Positions 29,973 to 40,836 of a DNA stretch of 64,000 bases are shown here, piece by piece (positions within the stretch are counted from its first letter, which is position 1; every line of letters begins with the position of its first letter). Under the pieces are notes generated by a model that did no database searches, was not told where the DNA came from, and saw nothing but the letters and a program-made list of their open reading frames with translations. The position numbers and the translations under genes are program-made. The DNA comes from Bacteroidales bacterium (GTDB taxonomy: Bacteria > Bacteroidota > Bacteroidia > Bacteroidales > Bacteroidaceae), in assembly GCA_029227175.1 (NCBI GenBank), contig JAQXZK010000012.1, positions 35,090 to 99,089 of the forward strand. The letters are read 5' to 3'.

Positions 29973-31157
29973 ATGACAATGAAAGGCACTTGCTTTATCC
30001 GATACATATTTCCTCTATTTATTATACTGATTGAATCTTCTTTGGTCATGAGGGCACAAGAGAAGAACTCTTCTTTGCTTTCTCGTGTAAAAGGACGCCT
30101 GTCAACAGAAATAGTTGTTGGCTCCTATACGTTTAAAGATGGCTCCATCTATACCGGAGAGTTGCGTGGACGTAAACCTTATGGTTACGGCAAAACGGTT
30201 TTCCCCAACGGAGACGTGTATGAGGGGGACTATGTCAAGGGTAAGCGTGAGGGACATGGGACCTATACCTTTCATGATGGAGAGCGTTATGAGGGTCAAT
30301 GGTTCCAGGACCAGCAACATGGACGAGGCATCTATCATTTTATAAATAACAACAGGTATGAAGGTGACTGGTATCGCGATTATCAGCACGGGGAAGGAAC
30401 AATGTATTACCATAATGGCGATGTGTATGTCGGTGAGTGGAAAAATGACAAGCGTGAAGGTCAAGGCACTTATACCTGGCATAATGGCTCGCGTTATGTG
30501 GGCGGTTGGCTCAATGACAAGAAACACGGGAAGGGAACCATTACGTGGAATGACAGCAACCGATATGAGGGAGAGTGGAAGAATGATGTCTTTGACGGCC
30601 AAGGCACTTATGATTATGCAAATGGAGACAGGTATATAGGCCAGTGGAAGGATAATCTGATGCATGGTCAGGGTTCCTATGTCTCACATACCGGAGACAG
30701 TTATGTCGGTGCCTATGTAGAGGGTGAACGCACTGGACAAGGAACCATCCAATATGCTGACGGAAACAAATATGTAGGAAACTTTAAAGATGGCTATCGG
30801 GACGGTTATGGCGTCTTTACCTGGACCGGTGGAGCAGTCTATGAAGGTCATTGGAAAGCGAATAATCGGGAGGGCCATGGGGTCTACAAATGGAGCGTTG
30901 GTGATGTCTATGATGGTGAGTGGCACAACAACACCTTTCATGGCAACGGAGAGCTTACGCGTCAGAATGGAGAGAAATATAAGGGCGCATTTGTGAATGG
31001 AAAGAAAGAAGGAAAAGGCGTCCTTGAAACACCGGACGGAACCCGCTTTGACGGATTCTTCAAGCAGGACCAGAAAAACGGTCCTTTCGTAGAGACAGAT
31101 TCCAATGGTACAGTTGTACGTCGCGGAACCTACAAGATGGGAAAACTACAGCAATAA
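29973..31157 (+). CDS. Exported MORN-repeat protein
   Basis: Signal-like N-terminus, then many repeats of YxGxWxxxxxHGxGxYxxxxG type. Confidence 0.88.
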   Translation: MTMKGTCFIRYIFPLFIILIESSLVMRAQEKNSSLLSRVKGRLSTEIVVGSYTFKDGSIYTGELRGRKPYGYGKTVFPNGDVYEGDYVKGKREGHGTYTFHDGERYEGQWFQDQQHGRGIYHFINNNRYEGDWYRDYQHGEGTMYYHNGDVYVGEWKNDKREGQGTYTWHNGSRYVGGWLNDKKHGKGTITWNDSNRYEGEWKNDVFDGQGTYDYANGDRYIGQWKDNLMHGQGSYVSHTGDSYVGAYVEGERTGQGTIQYADGNKYVGNFKDGYRDGYGVFTWTGGAVYEGHWKANNREGHGVYKWSVGDVYDGEWHNNTFHGNGELTRQNGEKYKGAFVNGKKEGKGVLETPDGTRFDGFFKQDQKNGPFVETDSNGTVVRRGTYKMGKLQQ

Positions 31158-31169
31158 ATCGGGAAAAAT

Positions 31170-31958
31170 ATGAGTACGAGAGAAGAGCAGATGCAGGCAT
31201 TCGGACGTTTGCTTGACATCATGGACGAACTGCGAGAGAAATGTCCTTGGGACAGGAAGCAAACGTATGAGAGCCTACGCCCAAACACCATAGAAGAAAC
31301 CTATGAACTTTGTGAAGCATTGCTACGTGGCGACAATCACAATATCTGTAAAGAGTTGGGGGATGTCTTGTTGCATATCGTATTTTATGCCAAGATAGGA
31401 AGCGAACAAGGAGCTTTTGACATCAAGGATGTACTTGACAAATTGTGCGAGAAACTGATTTTTAGACATCCTCACGTGTTTGGAGAAGAAAAGGCAGAAA
31501 CGGCAGGACAAGTGAGCATGTTGTGGGAACAGGTGAAACTAAAGGAAAAAGATGGAAACAAATCTGTATTAGGTGGTGTGCCGTCTGCCTTGCCGTCCTT
31601 GGTCAAGGCCTATCGCATACAGGATAAAGCCCGAAACGTGGGTTTTGACTGGGAGAAGCGAGAAGATGTCTGGGAGAAGGTAAAGGAGGAAATCTCAGAG
31701 TTTGAAACAGAGGTGGAAAAGATGGATCAGGCTAAGGCAACATCCGAATTGGGCGATGTGCTTTTCAGCTTGATCAATGTAGCGCGTCTCTATAAGATAA
31801 ATCCCGATAATGCGTTGGAAATGACAAACCAGAAGTTTATCCGCCGTTTTAACTATGTAGAAGAACACAGCCTCAAACAAGGCCTTGACATGAAGCAGAT
31901 GACGATTGACAAATTGGAATCTCTTTGGCAACAGGCAAAGCAGGAAGAAAAACACTAA
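31170..31958 (+). CDS. mazG: Nucleoside triphosphate pyrophosphohydrolase MazG
   Basis: 262 aa; LREKCPWDRKQTYESLRPNTIEETYEL, ELGDVLLHIVFYAKI. Confidence 0.94.
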   Translation: MSTREEQMQAFGRLLDIMDELREKCPWDRKQTYESLRPNTIEETYELCEALLRGDNHNICKELGDVLLHIVFYAKIGSEQGAFDIKDVLDKLCEKLIFRHPHVFGEEKAETAGQVSMLWEQVKLKEKDGNKSVLGGVPSALPSLVKAYRIQDKARNVGFDWEKREDVWEKVKEEISEFETEVEKMDQAKATSELGDVLFSLINVARLYKINPDNALEMTNQKFIRRFNYVEEHSLKQGLDMKQMTIDKLESLWQQAKQEEKH

Positions 31959-31971
31959 GCATATATAATAT

Positions 31972-32343
31972 ATGTTGAAATCAATGTTTTTGGCCGGAAT
32001 GGGAGGTTTTGTGGGCACCTGCCTCCGATTTCTGGTTGGCCGTTTGTGTGCGACTTATTTCCCCTCGTTTTGGCCTACGGGAACTATGATTGCCAATCTG
32101 GCCGGTTGCTTGATTATCGGTATATTGTGCGGATTGGCACAACGAACCAACCTCATCTCAACAGAACTGAATGTCTTGTTGATTGCCGGTTTCTGTGGCG
32201 GATTTACTACTTTCTCTTCATTTTCAAACGAAACTTTCCAAATGATACAGAGCCGTGGGGTTTCCACGGCTCTGCTCTATGTGCTACTCAGCGTAGTGCT
32301 GGGTATTGGTTTCGTTTGGTTAGGTCGATGGCTGACCGAATAA
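31972..32343 (+). CDS. crcB: Fluoride exporter CrcB/Fluc
   Basis: 123 aa; GGFVGTCLRFLVGR, GTMIANLAGCLIIG, GFCGGFTTFSSFSNE. Confidence 0.94.
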   Translation: MLKSMFLAGMGGFVGTCLRFLVGRLCATYFPSFWPTGTMIANLAGCLIIGILCGLAQRTNLISTELNVLLIAGFCGGFTTFSSFSNETFQMIQSRGVSTALLYVLLSVVLGIGFVWLGRWLTE

Positions 32344-32349
32344 AATCCC

Positions 32350-35061
32350 TTACTTCTTCAGGGCAGCGATGCTTTCGGTCAGTGCTGCAATCTTTGTTTC
32401 TGCGTCAGCTTGCTTTTTCTTCTCAAGTTCTACAACCTGAGCAGGAGCATTGGCAACGAAACGCTCGTTGCTAAGTTTCTTCTGTACACCTATCAAGAAT
32501 CCCTGTAGACGCTTTACTTCAGCTTCCATCTTGGCAATTTCAGCTTCCGTGTCGACAAGGTCGCCCAAAGGTACAGCAAACTCGGTGGTGCCTACCATGA
32601 ATGCACTTGCTGTATCATCCTTTGTTGATACGGATTCAACACCGGATAGATTAGCCATTTTTTGCATGAGGTCAGAAAGTGCTGCTACCGGAATCTCACC
32701 TACAACCTGAAGTGTAAGCGGCTCCTTGGGTGCAATATTCTTCTGATTGCGAACAGCCCGCACACCGGCTACAATCTGCTTCATGACTTCAATATCTGCC
32801 AAAACCTTAGCATCATCGGCTGTAGGAGCATCGATAACGAGTGGATCAATCATGATTGATTCACCATCCTTGCGTTCTGCGATATGCTGATAGAGCTCCT
32901 CTGTGATGAATGGCATGAATGGGTGGATAATCTTCATCAACTGCTCAAAGAAACGGAGTGTCGCTTCATATGTGACCTTGTCGATAGGCATTGCACAGTT
33001 CTGCTCACGATTATACTCAGGCTTAATCATCTCCAGATACCAACCAGAGAACTCATCCGTGAAGAGCTTGAAGATAGCCATAAGGGCTTCGTTCAGACGA
33101 TACTTGGAGTAAAGGTCATTGATTTCGACAACGGCAGTCTTTATCATAGCGTCCATCCAGATAGTCGCTTTCTTGTTGCCTTCGGGCTGAGCGATATCTG
33201 TAGTCTGCCATCCGGAAACAAGACGGAATGCGTTCCATATCTTGTTGCAGAAGGCTGCACCTTGTTGACAAAGGCTTTCGTCAAAGAGAATGTCATTACC
33301 GGCAGGAGCAGCAAGCAACATACCCATGCGAACACCATCTGCACCATATTTATCAATGAGGCCAATGGGGTCCGGTGAGTTGCCAAGTTGCTTAGACATC
33401 TTACGGCCAAGGTTATCGCGCACGATACCTGTAAAGTAAACATTGCGGAAGGGTACGTCATGGAGATATTCTTCACCGGCCATAATCATACGGGCTACCC
33501 AGAAGAAGATGATGTCCGGACCTGTAACGAGGTCGGCAGTGGGGTAATAGTATTTGATTTCTTCATTACCTGGGTTGTTGATGCCGTCAAAGAGTGAAAC
33601 CGGCCAGAGCCATGATGAGAACCATGTATCAAGCGCATCTTCATCGTGGCGCAAGTCATCGGCTGTCAGATTGTCAATACCGAACTTTGCCTTTGCTTTC
33701 TCTACAGCTTCGTCTATGGTCATGGCCACCACGAACTTCTCCTCTGCATCGTTCTTCAGGTAGTAAGCCGGGATGCGATGTCCCCACCACAACTGACGGC
33801 TGATACACCAGTCATCAATACTTTCCAACCAGTTGCGGTATGTCGTTACATACTTCTGCGGGTAGAACTTAATCTTGCCTTCAAGTACCGGAGGAAGGGC
33901 AATATCAGCAAAGTGCTGCATAGAGAGATACCACTGCATACAGAGACGTGGCTCAACGGCTGTATCGGGATTTCGTTCGGAGTAACCTACCTTATTTTCA
34001 TAATCTTCAACCTTTTCCAGCAGAGCAGCCTGTTCCAGGTCTTTGGCAATCTGCTTACGAACGTCCATACGATCCTGACCAACATACATACCACCTGCTT
34101 CAGAGATGGTTCCGTCCGGATTGAAGATATCAATAGTATCGAGATTATGTGTCTTACCGAGGTTATAGTCGTTTACATCGTGAGCAGGAGTTACTTTCAA
34201 GCAACCGGTACCGAACTCGATTTCTACATAACGGTCTTCGATAACGGGAATAACTCTACCTACGAGGGGAACAATGACTTTATGTCCTTTCAGCCACTGA
34301 TTCTTTGGATCTTTAGGGTTGATACACATGGCGGTATCGCCCATGATGGTTTCTGGACGTGTAGTGGCAACCACTGCATAGTAACCCTTTTCATCCTTGT
34401 GTAGTACTTCGCCATCTTCGCCGGTAGGCTTTACATTTTCCTGGTCTGCCAGATAGTACTTCAGGTAATAAAGCTTAGATTTCTCTTCGCGATAGATTAC
34501 CTCGATGTTTGAGAGTGCAGTCTGTGCCTTGGGGTCCCAGTTTACCATGCGAAGGCCACGGTAGATGAGACCTTTGTCATAAAGGTCACAGAAGACACGA
34601 AGCACTGATTCTGAACGCTTCTCGTCCATCGTGAATGCCGTACGATCCCAGTCACATGATGCACCAAGGCGTCGTAACTGCTTCAGGATGATGCCTCCGT
34701 GTTCGTTGGTCCAATCCCACGCATGTTTTAGAAACTCCTCGCGTGTAAGGTCGAGTTTCTTGATGCCTTGACTGGCCAGTCGATTTACCACTTTTGCTTC
34801 GGTAGCGATAGAAGCGTGGTCGGTACCGGGAACCCAACACGCGTTTTTGCCATCTATACGTGCCTTACGGATAAGGATGTCTTGGATGGTGTTGTTGAGC
34901 ATGTGTCCCATGTGGAGCACACCTGTTACGTTTGGTGGTGGAATAACGATTGTGTATGGTTCTCTGCTATCTGGTTTACTTGCAAAGAGCTTATTGTCAA
35001 GCCAGTATTGATACCATTTCCCCTCAACGTCTGCTGGATTATATTTACTTGCTAATTCCAT
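32350..35061 (-). CDS. valS: Valine--tRNA ligase
   Basis: 903 aa; [36 protein letters not shown]. Minus-strand TATCTTTG box at 35106-35113. Confidence 0.96.
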   Translation of the reverse strand: MELASKYNPADVEGKWYQYWLDNKLFASKPDSREPYTIVIPPPNVTGVLHMGHMLNNTIQDILIRKARIDGKNACWVPGTDHASIATEAKVVNRLASQGIKKLDLTREEFLKHAWDWTNEHGGIILKQLRRLGASCDWDRTAFTMDEKRSESVLRVFCDLYDKGLIYRGLRMVNWDPKAQTALSNIEVIYREEKSKLYYLKYYLADQENVKPTGEDGEVLHKDEKGYYAVVATTRPETIMGDTAMCINPKDPKNQWLKGHKVIVPLVGRVIPVIEDRYVEIEFGTGCLKVTPAHDVNDYNLGKTHNLDTIDIFNPDGTISEAGGMYVGQDRMDVRKQIAKDLEQAALLEKVEDYENKVGYSERNPDTAVEPRLCMQWYLSMQHFADIALPPVLEGKIKFYPQKYVTTYRNWLESIDDWCISRQLWWGHRIPAYYLKNDAEEKFVVAMTIDEAVEKAKAKFGIDNLTADDLRHDEDALDTWFSSWLWPVSLFDGINNPGNEEIKYYYPTADLVTGPDIIFFWVARMIMAGEEYLHDVPFRNVYFTGIVRDNLGRKMSKQLGNSPDPIGLIDKYGADGVRMGMLLAAPAGNDILFDESLCQQGAAFCNKIWNAFRLVSGWQTTDIAQPEGNKKATIWMDAMIKTAVVEINDLYSKYRLNEALMAIFKLFTDEFSGWYLEMIKPEYNREQNCAMPIDKVTYEATLRFFEQLMKIIHPFMPFITEELYQHIAERKDGESIMIDPLVIDAPTADDAKVLADIEVMKQIVAGVRAVRNQKNIAPKEPLTLQVVGEIPVAALSDLMQKMANLSGVESVSTKDDTASAFMVGTTEFAVPLGDLVDTEAEIAKMEAEVKRLQGFLIGVQKKLSNERFVANAPAQVVELEKKKQADAETKIAALTESIAALKK

Positions 35062-35132
35062 GAATGTTTAAGAATATTCTAAGTTTATTTTACGTAAAAG
35101 CGGTGCAAAGATAGTCATTTTTACTGTTTTGC

Positions 35133-35174
35133 TTTTTATATGCCTACAATAATTGAGTTATAGGCATATAAAAA
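35133..35174. other. Perfect 14-bp inverted repeat (stem-loop) upstream of valS
   Basis: TTTTTATATGCCTA - 14 nt - TAGGCATATAAAAA. Confidence 0.85.
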
Positions 35175-35203
35175 AGGAGGCACGTCAATGTACCTCCTTT
35201 TAA
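35172..35203 (-). terminator. Terminator of the acyl-CoA dehydrogenase unit
   Basis: AAAAGGAGGCAC...GTACCTCCTTTT between ACAD (ends 35223, -) and valS. Confidence 0.7.
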
Positions 35204-35222
35204 AACCTAATCCGGTAGGATG

Positions 35223-36932
35223 TTATTTTCTGTATGCATCAAGTTGGGAAGCATCCATACGAGCGATGAAGTTATGATGCTTTTCCACTTCACTTTCAGC
35301 AAGATTCATGTATACATTCATGCTCTTTGCAAAGAGTTCGGGAGCCTTGTTCGCGTTCTGCAACAGAAGGTGAGCCATAATCAGGTTTCCGGCTTCTTCG
35401 TAGAGATGACGTGCACAGATGTCAAGGAGGTCTTGGTCACCGGCAGCTTTTACAGCTTCGATATCAGCATTGAATTTGGCTGCCATAACTTTCAGACGAT
35501 CCATGTATGGACACAAGTCTTCGCTCACGGTCTGCTGTTCGAAGTCGCTGATTACTTGGCTATACATACCTGTCGTGACATAGCGGATAGCAGCAACAAC
35601 CTGCAACTGTGTGGTACCTTCGTAGATAGAGGTGATACGTGCATCGCGATAGATGCGCTGGCAAGCGTATTCCAGCATGAATCCGGAACCACCATGAACC
35701 TGGATACAGTCGTAACCGTTCTGGTTCGCATATTCTGAGTTCATACCCTTTGCCAAAGGAGTGAATGCATCAGCCAGTTTTGCATATTTCTTCTGCTCAG
35801 CGCGTTCTTCCGGGGTAAGTTTACGTTCGCGTGCAATGTCATCCAGTGCTTTGTAGATATCAACGTAGCGTGATGTCTGGTAGAGCAGTGCGCGGCCGGC
35901 ATCCAACTTTGCCTTGATGTTTGAAATCATTTCATATACGGCAGGGAAGTTGATGATGGCTTTGCCAAACTGCTGGCGATCGTTTGCGTATGCTACCGCT
36001 TCGTTATAAGCAGCCTGTGAGAGACCTACAGACTGAGCAGCAATACCCAGACGTGCACCGTTCATCAATGCCATGACGTATTTGATGAGGCCCAGTTTGC
36101 GGCTACCGCAAATCTCTGCCTTTGCGTTTTTGTAGACGAGTTCGCACGTAGGGGAACCATGGATACCCAATTTGTTCTCGATACGTCGTACGTCAACACC
36201 TCCGTCACGCTTGTCGTAGATGAACATTGACAGGCCACGTCCATCCTTTGTTCCGGCTTCAGAGCGTGCCAATACGAGGTGGATATCTGAGTCTCCGTTG
36301 GTGATGAAACGTTTGCTTCCGTTCAGGCGCCAGCAGTTGTTCTCTTCGTCAAATGTAGCTTTGAGCATGACGCTTTGCAAGTCGGAACCTGCGTCCGGTT
36401 CTGTCAAGTCCATGGACATTGTCTCGCCGTTGCAGACACGTGGAATGAAGCGTGCCAATTGGTCTTCGCTACCAAATTCGTAGAGTGTCTCTACGCAGTC
36501 CTGCAATGACCAGATGTTTTCAAAGCTTGCGTCGGCACATGAAACCATTTCGTTTGCTGCAGAGTATACGGTCATCGGGAAGTTCAGACCGTTGTATTTG
36601 CGAGGCATGGTTACACCGTTCATGCCGGCCTTAATCAGTGCTTCAAGGTTTTCATAGGTCTTGCTTGCGTATCTTACACGCCCGTTCTCGCAGTGAGGAC
36701 CTTCCGCGTCTACAGACTCTGCATTCGGAGCAATGATGTTTGCTGCAATGTCGCCAACAATTTCGAGAGTGTTCTCGTAATTCTCCATGGCGTCTGCATA
36801 GTCCTGTGGAGCTTCTTCGTATTCGTCTTTATCTCTGTATTCGCGCTCTTTCAGTTCAACGATGCGAGGCATCAAAGGGCTGTTTTCCAGTTCGAATTTA
36901 ATTTCCGGATTGTCTGTATAGAAATTTGCCAT
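35223..36932 (-). CDS. Acyl-CoA dehydrogenase family protein
   Basis: 569 aa; MDLTEPDAGSDLQSVMLKA, RFITNGDSDIHLV, DCIQVHGGSGFMLEY. Confidence 0.92.
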   Translation of the reverse strand: MANFYTDNPEIKFELENSPLMPRIVELKEREYRDKDEYEEAPQDYADAMENYENTLEIVGDIAANIIAPNAESVDAEGPHCENGRVRYASKTYENLEALIKAGMNGVTMPRKYNGLNFPMTVYSAANEMVSCADASFENIWSLQDCVETLYEFGSEDQLARFIPRVCNGETMSMDLTEPDAGSDLQSVMLKATFDEENNCWRLNGSKRFITNGDSDIHLVLARSEAGTKDGRGLSMFIYDKRDGGVDVRRIENKLGIHGSPTCELVYKNAKAEICGSRKLGLIKYVMALMNGARLGIAAQSVGLSQAAYNEAVAYANDRQQFGKAIINFPAVYEMISNIKAKLDAGRALLYQTSRYVDIYKALDDIARERKLTPEERAEQKKYAKLADAFTPLAKGMNSEYANQNGYDCIQVHGGSGFMLEYACQRIYRDARITSIYEGTTQLQVVAAIRYVTTGMYSQVISDFEQQTVSEDLCPYMDRLKVMAAKFNADIEAVKAAGDQDLLDICARHLYEEAGNLIMAHLLLQNANKAPELFAKSMNVYMNLAESEVEKHHNFIARMDASQLDAYRK

Positions 36933-36957
36933 TATTCTTCAAGTTAAGCGTGATTGA

Positions 36958-37983
36958 TTATTTAGAGTTCTGCTTGTAATATTTAATCAACTTCGGAACA
37001 ACTTCTTCCACTGTTCCGTTGATTACGTAGTCAGCGATGGTGTTGATAGGTGCGTTTTCATCACTGTTTATAGAGATGATGATGCCGCTTTCCTTCATAC
37101 CTGCAACGTGCTGGATAGCACCACTGATACCGCAAGCAATATATACCTTTGGACGAACCGTTACACCGGTCTGTCCAATCTGAAGGTCATGGTCACAGAA
37201 ACCGGCGTCAACAGCAGCACGACTTGCGCCTACTTCTGCATGGATAGCCTTGGCCAGTTCGTACAACATGTCGAAGCCTTCCTTAGAACCTACGCCATAG
37301 CCGCCTGCTACAATGATGGGAGCGCCTTTGAGGTTGTTTTTGGCTGCCTCTACATGGCGGTCGAGTACTTTGGTCACATATTCTGTTTCGGGAACGAACT
37401 TGGCAACGTCTTCAATGATTACCTTACCGTTGTAGTTCGGGTCAAGTATTTCTGCCTTCATGACTCCACTACGTACGGTGGCCATCTGTGGTCGGTTGTC
37501 CGGATTGACGATGGTGGCAACGATGTTTCCACCGAATGCCGGACGGATTTGGTAAAGCAGTTCATCGTAGTGCTTACCGGTCTTCTTGTCATCGTGCGGG
37601 CCGATTTCAAGAGATGTGCAATCGGCGGTAAGGCCTTATTTTAAAGCGGATGAGACACGTGGACCGAGGTCGCGGCCTACTACGTCGGCACCCATGAGGC
37701 AGATTTGTGGCTTTTCCTGCTTGAAGAGGTTCACCAGTACTGCGGTATGGGGTTTTGAAGTATAGGGAGACAGGCCTTCTGCGTCAAAGATGTGTAGCTT
37801 GTCTACGCCATAGGGCAGAATCTGTGATTCAACGTTTCCTGTGATGTTGTGTCCGGCTGCAATTGCTTCCAATTCTACACCTAAGGTGTTTGCTAATTTA
37901 CGGCCTTTTGTCAAAAGCTCCTGGCTTACTTCGGCAACTTTAGTGCCTTCAAGCTCGCAATATACAAATACGCTGTTTGCCAT
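36958..37983 (-). pseudogene. etfA: Electron transfer flavoprotein alpha subunit interrupted by one in-frame TAA
   Basis: ORFs 37636-37983 (N-term) and 36958-37485 (C-term) are in the same frame. Translation through 37636-37638 reads ...[64 protein letters not shown]..., i.e. a single TAA in an otherwise intact 341-codon etfA. Confidence 0.88.
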
Positions 37984-37989
37984 GATGTT

Positions 37990-38877
37990 TTATCCGATTG
38001 TATGGTTAGCCAAAAGTTCTTGAATGAGACCGTTGATGTCTTCATCTGAACCTGTCAATACTTTGCTTTCTTTTGCTTTGAACACGATGTTCTCCACGTT
38101 CTTTACCTTTGTCGGTGAGCCGGCGAGACCGCACTGTGAGAGGTCGGCATTTACGTCTGCACAACTTAACTGACCTAACTTCAGGTAAGGTTTCTTCTCA
38201 TATTGTTCTGCGTATGGAAGGTCGGCGAATGTGGTGTCTTTGGCCAATTCCATCGGTGCTTTTGCACGCTTGTACTTCATGACAAGTTTGGCATTACGCG
38301 GGCGGCAAGGTGCAGCAGAACCGTTTACTGTCAGGACGAGTGGAAGGGCGGCTTCTACTGTTTCAACGCCACCGTCAATGTGACGTTTGACAACAATCTT
38401 ACCGTCTTTGCAACTGAGAATTTCTTCCGTATAGGTGATTTGGTTCAATCCGAGTTTTTCTGCTACCTGCGGACCGACCTGAGCAGTGTCTCCGTCAATA
38501 GCCTGACGACCGCCAATGATGAGGTCTACATCCGGGCATACATGTTTGATTGCTGTAGAAAGGGCGTAAGAGGTTGCTAATGTGTCAGCTCCTGCAAATG
38601 CGCGATCGGTCAACAGATAACCGCCATCGGCACCACGGAACATGGCTTCACGAATTACATCTGCTGCACGTCCGGGACCCATAGTCACGATTTGAACGGT
38701 GGTTCCGGGGTTTTGGTCTTTCAAACGAAGAGCCTGTTCAAGAGCGTTCAGGTCTTCCGGGTTGAAGATGGCAGGCAACGCAGCGCGGTTTACTGTGCCT
38801 TCCGGTGTCATGGCATCAGGGCCTACATTGCGTGTGTCAGGTACTTGCTTGGCAAGCACAACGATTTTCAAACTCAT
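37990..38877 (-). CDS. etfB: Electron transfer flavoprotein beta subunit
   Basis: 295 aa; KIVVLAKQVPDTRNVG, DLIIGGRQAIDGDTAQVGPQVAEKLG. Confidence 0.93.
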   Translation of the reverse strand: MSLKIVVLAKQVPDTRNVGPDAMTPEGTVNRAALPAIFNPEDLNALEQALRLKDQNPGTTVQIVTMGPGRAADVIREAMFRGADGGYLLTDRAFAGADTLATSYALSTAIKHVCPDVDLIIGGRQAIDGDTAQVGPQVAEKLGLNQITYTEEILSCKDGKIVVKRHIDGGVETVEAALPLVLTVNGSAAPCRPRNAKLVMKYKRAKAPMELAKDTTFADLPYAEQYEKKPYLKLGQLSCADVNADLSQCGLAGSPTKVKNVENIVFKAKESKVLTGSDEDINGLIQELLANHTIG

Positions 38878-39247
38878 TTTAGTCTTTTTATTAGGTTTTG
38901 AATACTATTCCATAAAACTGCGCAAATTTACAAATTTACTTTCTATCAACAACTAAAATCACTATAAAAACCGCTCATTTTTGCACAAAAATGCAAAAAA
39001 TGAGCAATGTATTAGCTTAAAGCAAGCTTTGAGTCCGGTGCGTGTTACACGTTGATAGATGGTTTTGATACGGAGGAAGTAGCGGGAGTGTTTGCTCAGA
39101 CTTGCTTTGATGCAGGTTGGTAGAAGGGGGGTGATATATATAGTATATAAGGTATAAAATCCCGAACAGGGGAAAGGATTTTTACCTGATGGCCGTCCTT
39201 CATTCAAAATTATATGCATAGGAAAGACGTTTTAATATTTTAAATAT

Positions 39248-39255
39248 TTATTTTT
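39248..39255 (+). promoter_or_regulatory. -7 box for the Fe-S protein operon
   Basis: TATTTTTG matches TAnnTTTG. Confidence 0.5.
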
Positions 39256-39294
39256 GCATCATGTTTTGACAATTCAAACCTAAATCATAACAAC

Positions 39295-40818
39295 ATGTTA
39301 CGTAAAATTCGTATAGCATTGGCGGCTGTCTTTTATGTGCTGATTACGCTCTTATTCCTTGATTTCACGGGAGTCCTGCATCAGTGGTTCGGGTGGCTTG
39401 CCAAGATTCAGTTCTTGCCGGCACTTCTTGCCTTGAATGTAGCAGCAATCATCGGACTCATTGTCTTGACATTGATTTTCGGGCGTGTTTATTGCTCTGT
39501 CATTTGTCCGTTGGGTGTCTTTCAGGATGTGGTGGCATGGATTGGCCATCGTGGAAAGAGATTACCTTACACTTTTTCCAAACCCAAGAACTGGTTGCGC
39601 TGGAGCGTGTTCGCTGTTTTTGTCGTGATATCTCTCCTGGGCTTTGTATCGTTTCTTGACCCTTATGGCGTGTATGGGCGTTTTGTTCATTCTGTCCTGC
39701 AGCCGGCTTACATGAGTGTCAATAATGTGCTGGCTACATGGGCCGAACGTACCGACAGTTATGCTTTCTACAATGTGGATGTATGGTTGAAGAGTCTTCC
39801 TACGCTTATCGTAGCCGTTCTCTGCATTGTAATTGTGACGGTACTGGCTTTCCGTGGCGGTCGCACTTATTGCAACTCCATTTGTCCGGTGGGAACTTTT
39901 TTAGGTTTTCTGGCACGTTTCTCTTGGCTGAAGCCGGTCATTGACACTTCTGTCTGTGTCAACTGTGGCATCTGTGCCCGTAAGTGCAAGGCTTCGTGTA
40001 TTGATGCCAAGGAGCACAAGATTGACTATTCGCGTTGTGTGGGTTGTATGGATTGTCTGTATAATTGTCACAGTGACGCCATTGCATTCTGTCATCCTTA
40101 CAAGCAGCCGCTTCCTTCCTTAAAGAAAGAGACGGCGGCTCCCGAGGCAAAGGCTGCTTCTGCGTCCGAAACCAATAACAACCGTCGTAGTTTCCTGATT
40201 GGTGTCGCATTGGCTTCGACTGCTGTACTGAATGCTCAGGTGAAGCGAAAGAGTGCGAAGTTGAAGATGGATGGCGGTCTGGCCGAAATCACTCCTAAGC
40301 AGGCTCCTCAACGCCAGACTCCGATAACTCCGGCCGGCTCTATCAGTGCCAAGAACATGGAGTCGCATTGTGTGGCTTGTCAGTTGTGTGTATCGGCTTG
40401 TCCGAATGACGTACTTCGTCCGTCTACCAAGCTCAATACCTTTATGCATCCGGAGATGAGTTACGAACGTGGATTCTGTCGTCCGGAGTGTACCAAGTGT
40501 GCCGACGTTTGTCCTGCCGGAGCCATTCACCGGTTGACGGTAGAGGAGAAGGCTTCCACGCAGATTGGCCATGCTGTTTTCGTACGCGAACGCTGTGTGG
40601 CTATTACCGATGGTCAGCCTTGCGGGAACTGTGCCCGCCGTTGCCCCAATGGCGCGATTCTCATGGTGCCTTCCGACCCTAACGATAAGAAATCCATTAA
40701 GATTCCGGCCGTAGACGAGACGCGTTGCATTGGCTGTGGAGCTTGTGAGAACCTTTGTCCCTCACGTCCGCTCAGTGCCATTTATGTCGAGGGTCTTGAA
40801 GTTCATCACAAAATTTAA
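39295..40818 (+). CDS. NapH/RdxA-like polyferredoxin membrane protein
   Basis: 507 aa; N-terminal TM helices, several CxxCxxCxxxC clusters (CVNCGICARKCKASC, CVGCMDCLYNCHSD, CVACQLCVSACP, CIGCGACENLCP). Confidence 0.88.
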   Translation: MLRKIRIALAAVFYVLITLLFLDFTGVLHQWFGWLAKIQFLPALLALNVAAIIGLIVLTLIFGRVYCSVICPLGVFQDVVAWIGHRGKRLPYTFSKPKNWLRWSVFAVFVVISLLGFVSFLDPYGVYGRFVHSVLQPAYMSVNNVLATWAERTDSYAFYNVDVWLKSLPTLIVAVLCIVIVTVLAFRGGRTYCNSICPVGTFLGFLARFSWLKPVIDTSVCVNCGICARKCKASCIDAKEHKIDYSRCVGCMDCLYNCHSDAIAFCHPYKQPLPSLKKETAAPEAKAASASETNNNRRSFLIGVALASTAVLNAQVKRKSAKLKMDGGLAEITPKQAPQRQTPITPAGSISAKNMESHCVACQLCVSACPNDVLRPSTKLNTFMHPEMSYERGFCRPECTKCADVCPAGAIHRLTVEEKASTQIGHAVFVRERCVAITDGQPCGNCARRCPNGAILMVPSDPNDKKSIKIPAVDETRCIGCGACENLCPSRPLSAIYVEGLEVHHKI

Positions 40819-40836
40819 AAAGAGAGGAGACAACCT

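Noticed and set aside
30102-30665. 187-aa antisense ORF opposite the MORN gene
   Set aside because: Produced by the regular repeat structure of the MORN coding sequence.
31959-31971. Fluoride riboswitch before crcB
   Set aside because: Only 13 bp separate mazG and crcB, leaving no room for a riboswitch.
35062-35132. T-box leader upstream of valS
   Set aside because: The interval is too short and lacks T-box motifs; T-boxes are not typical of this lineage.
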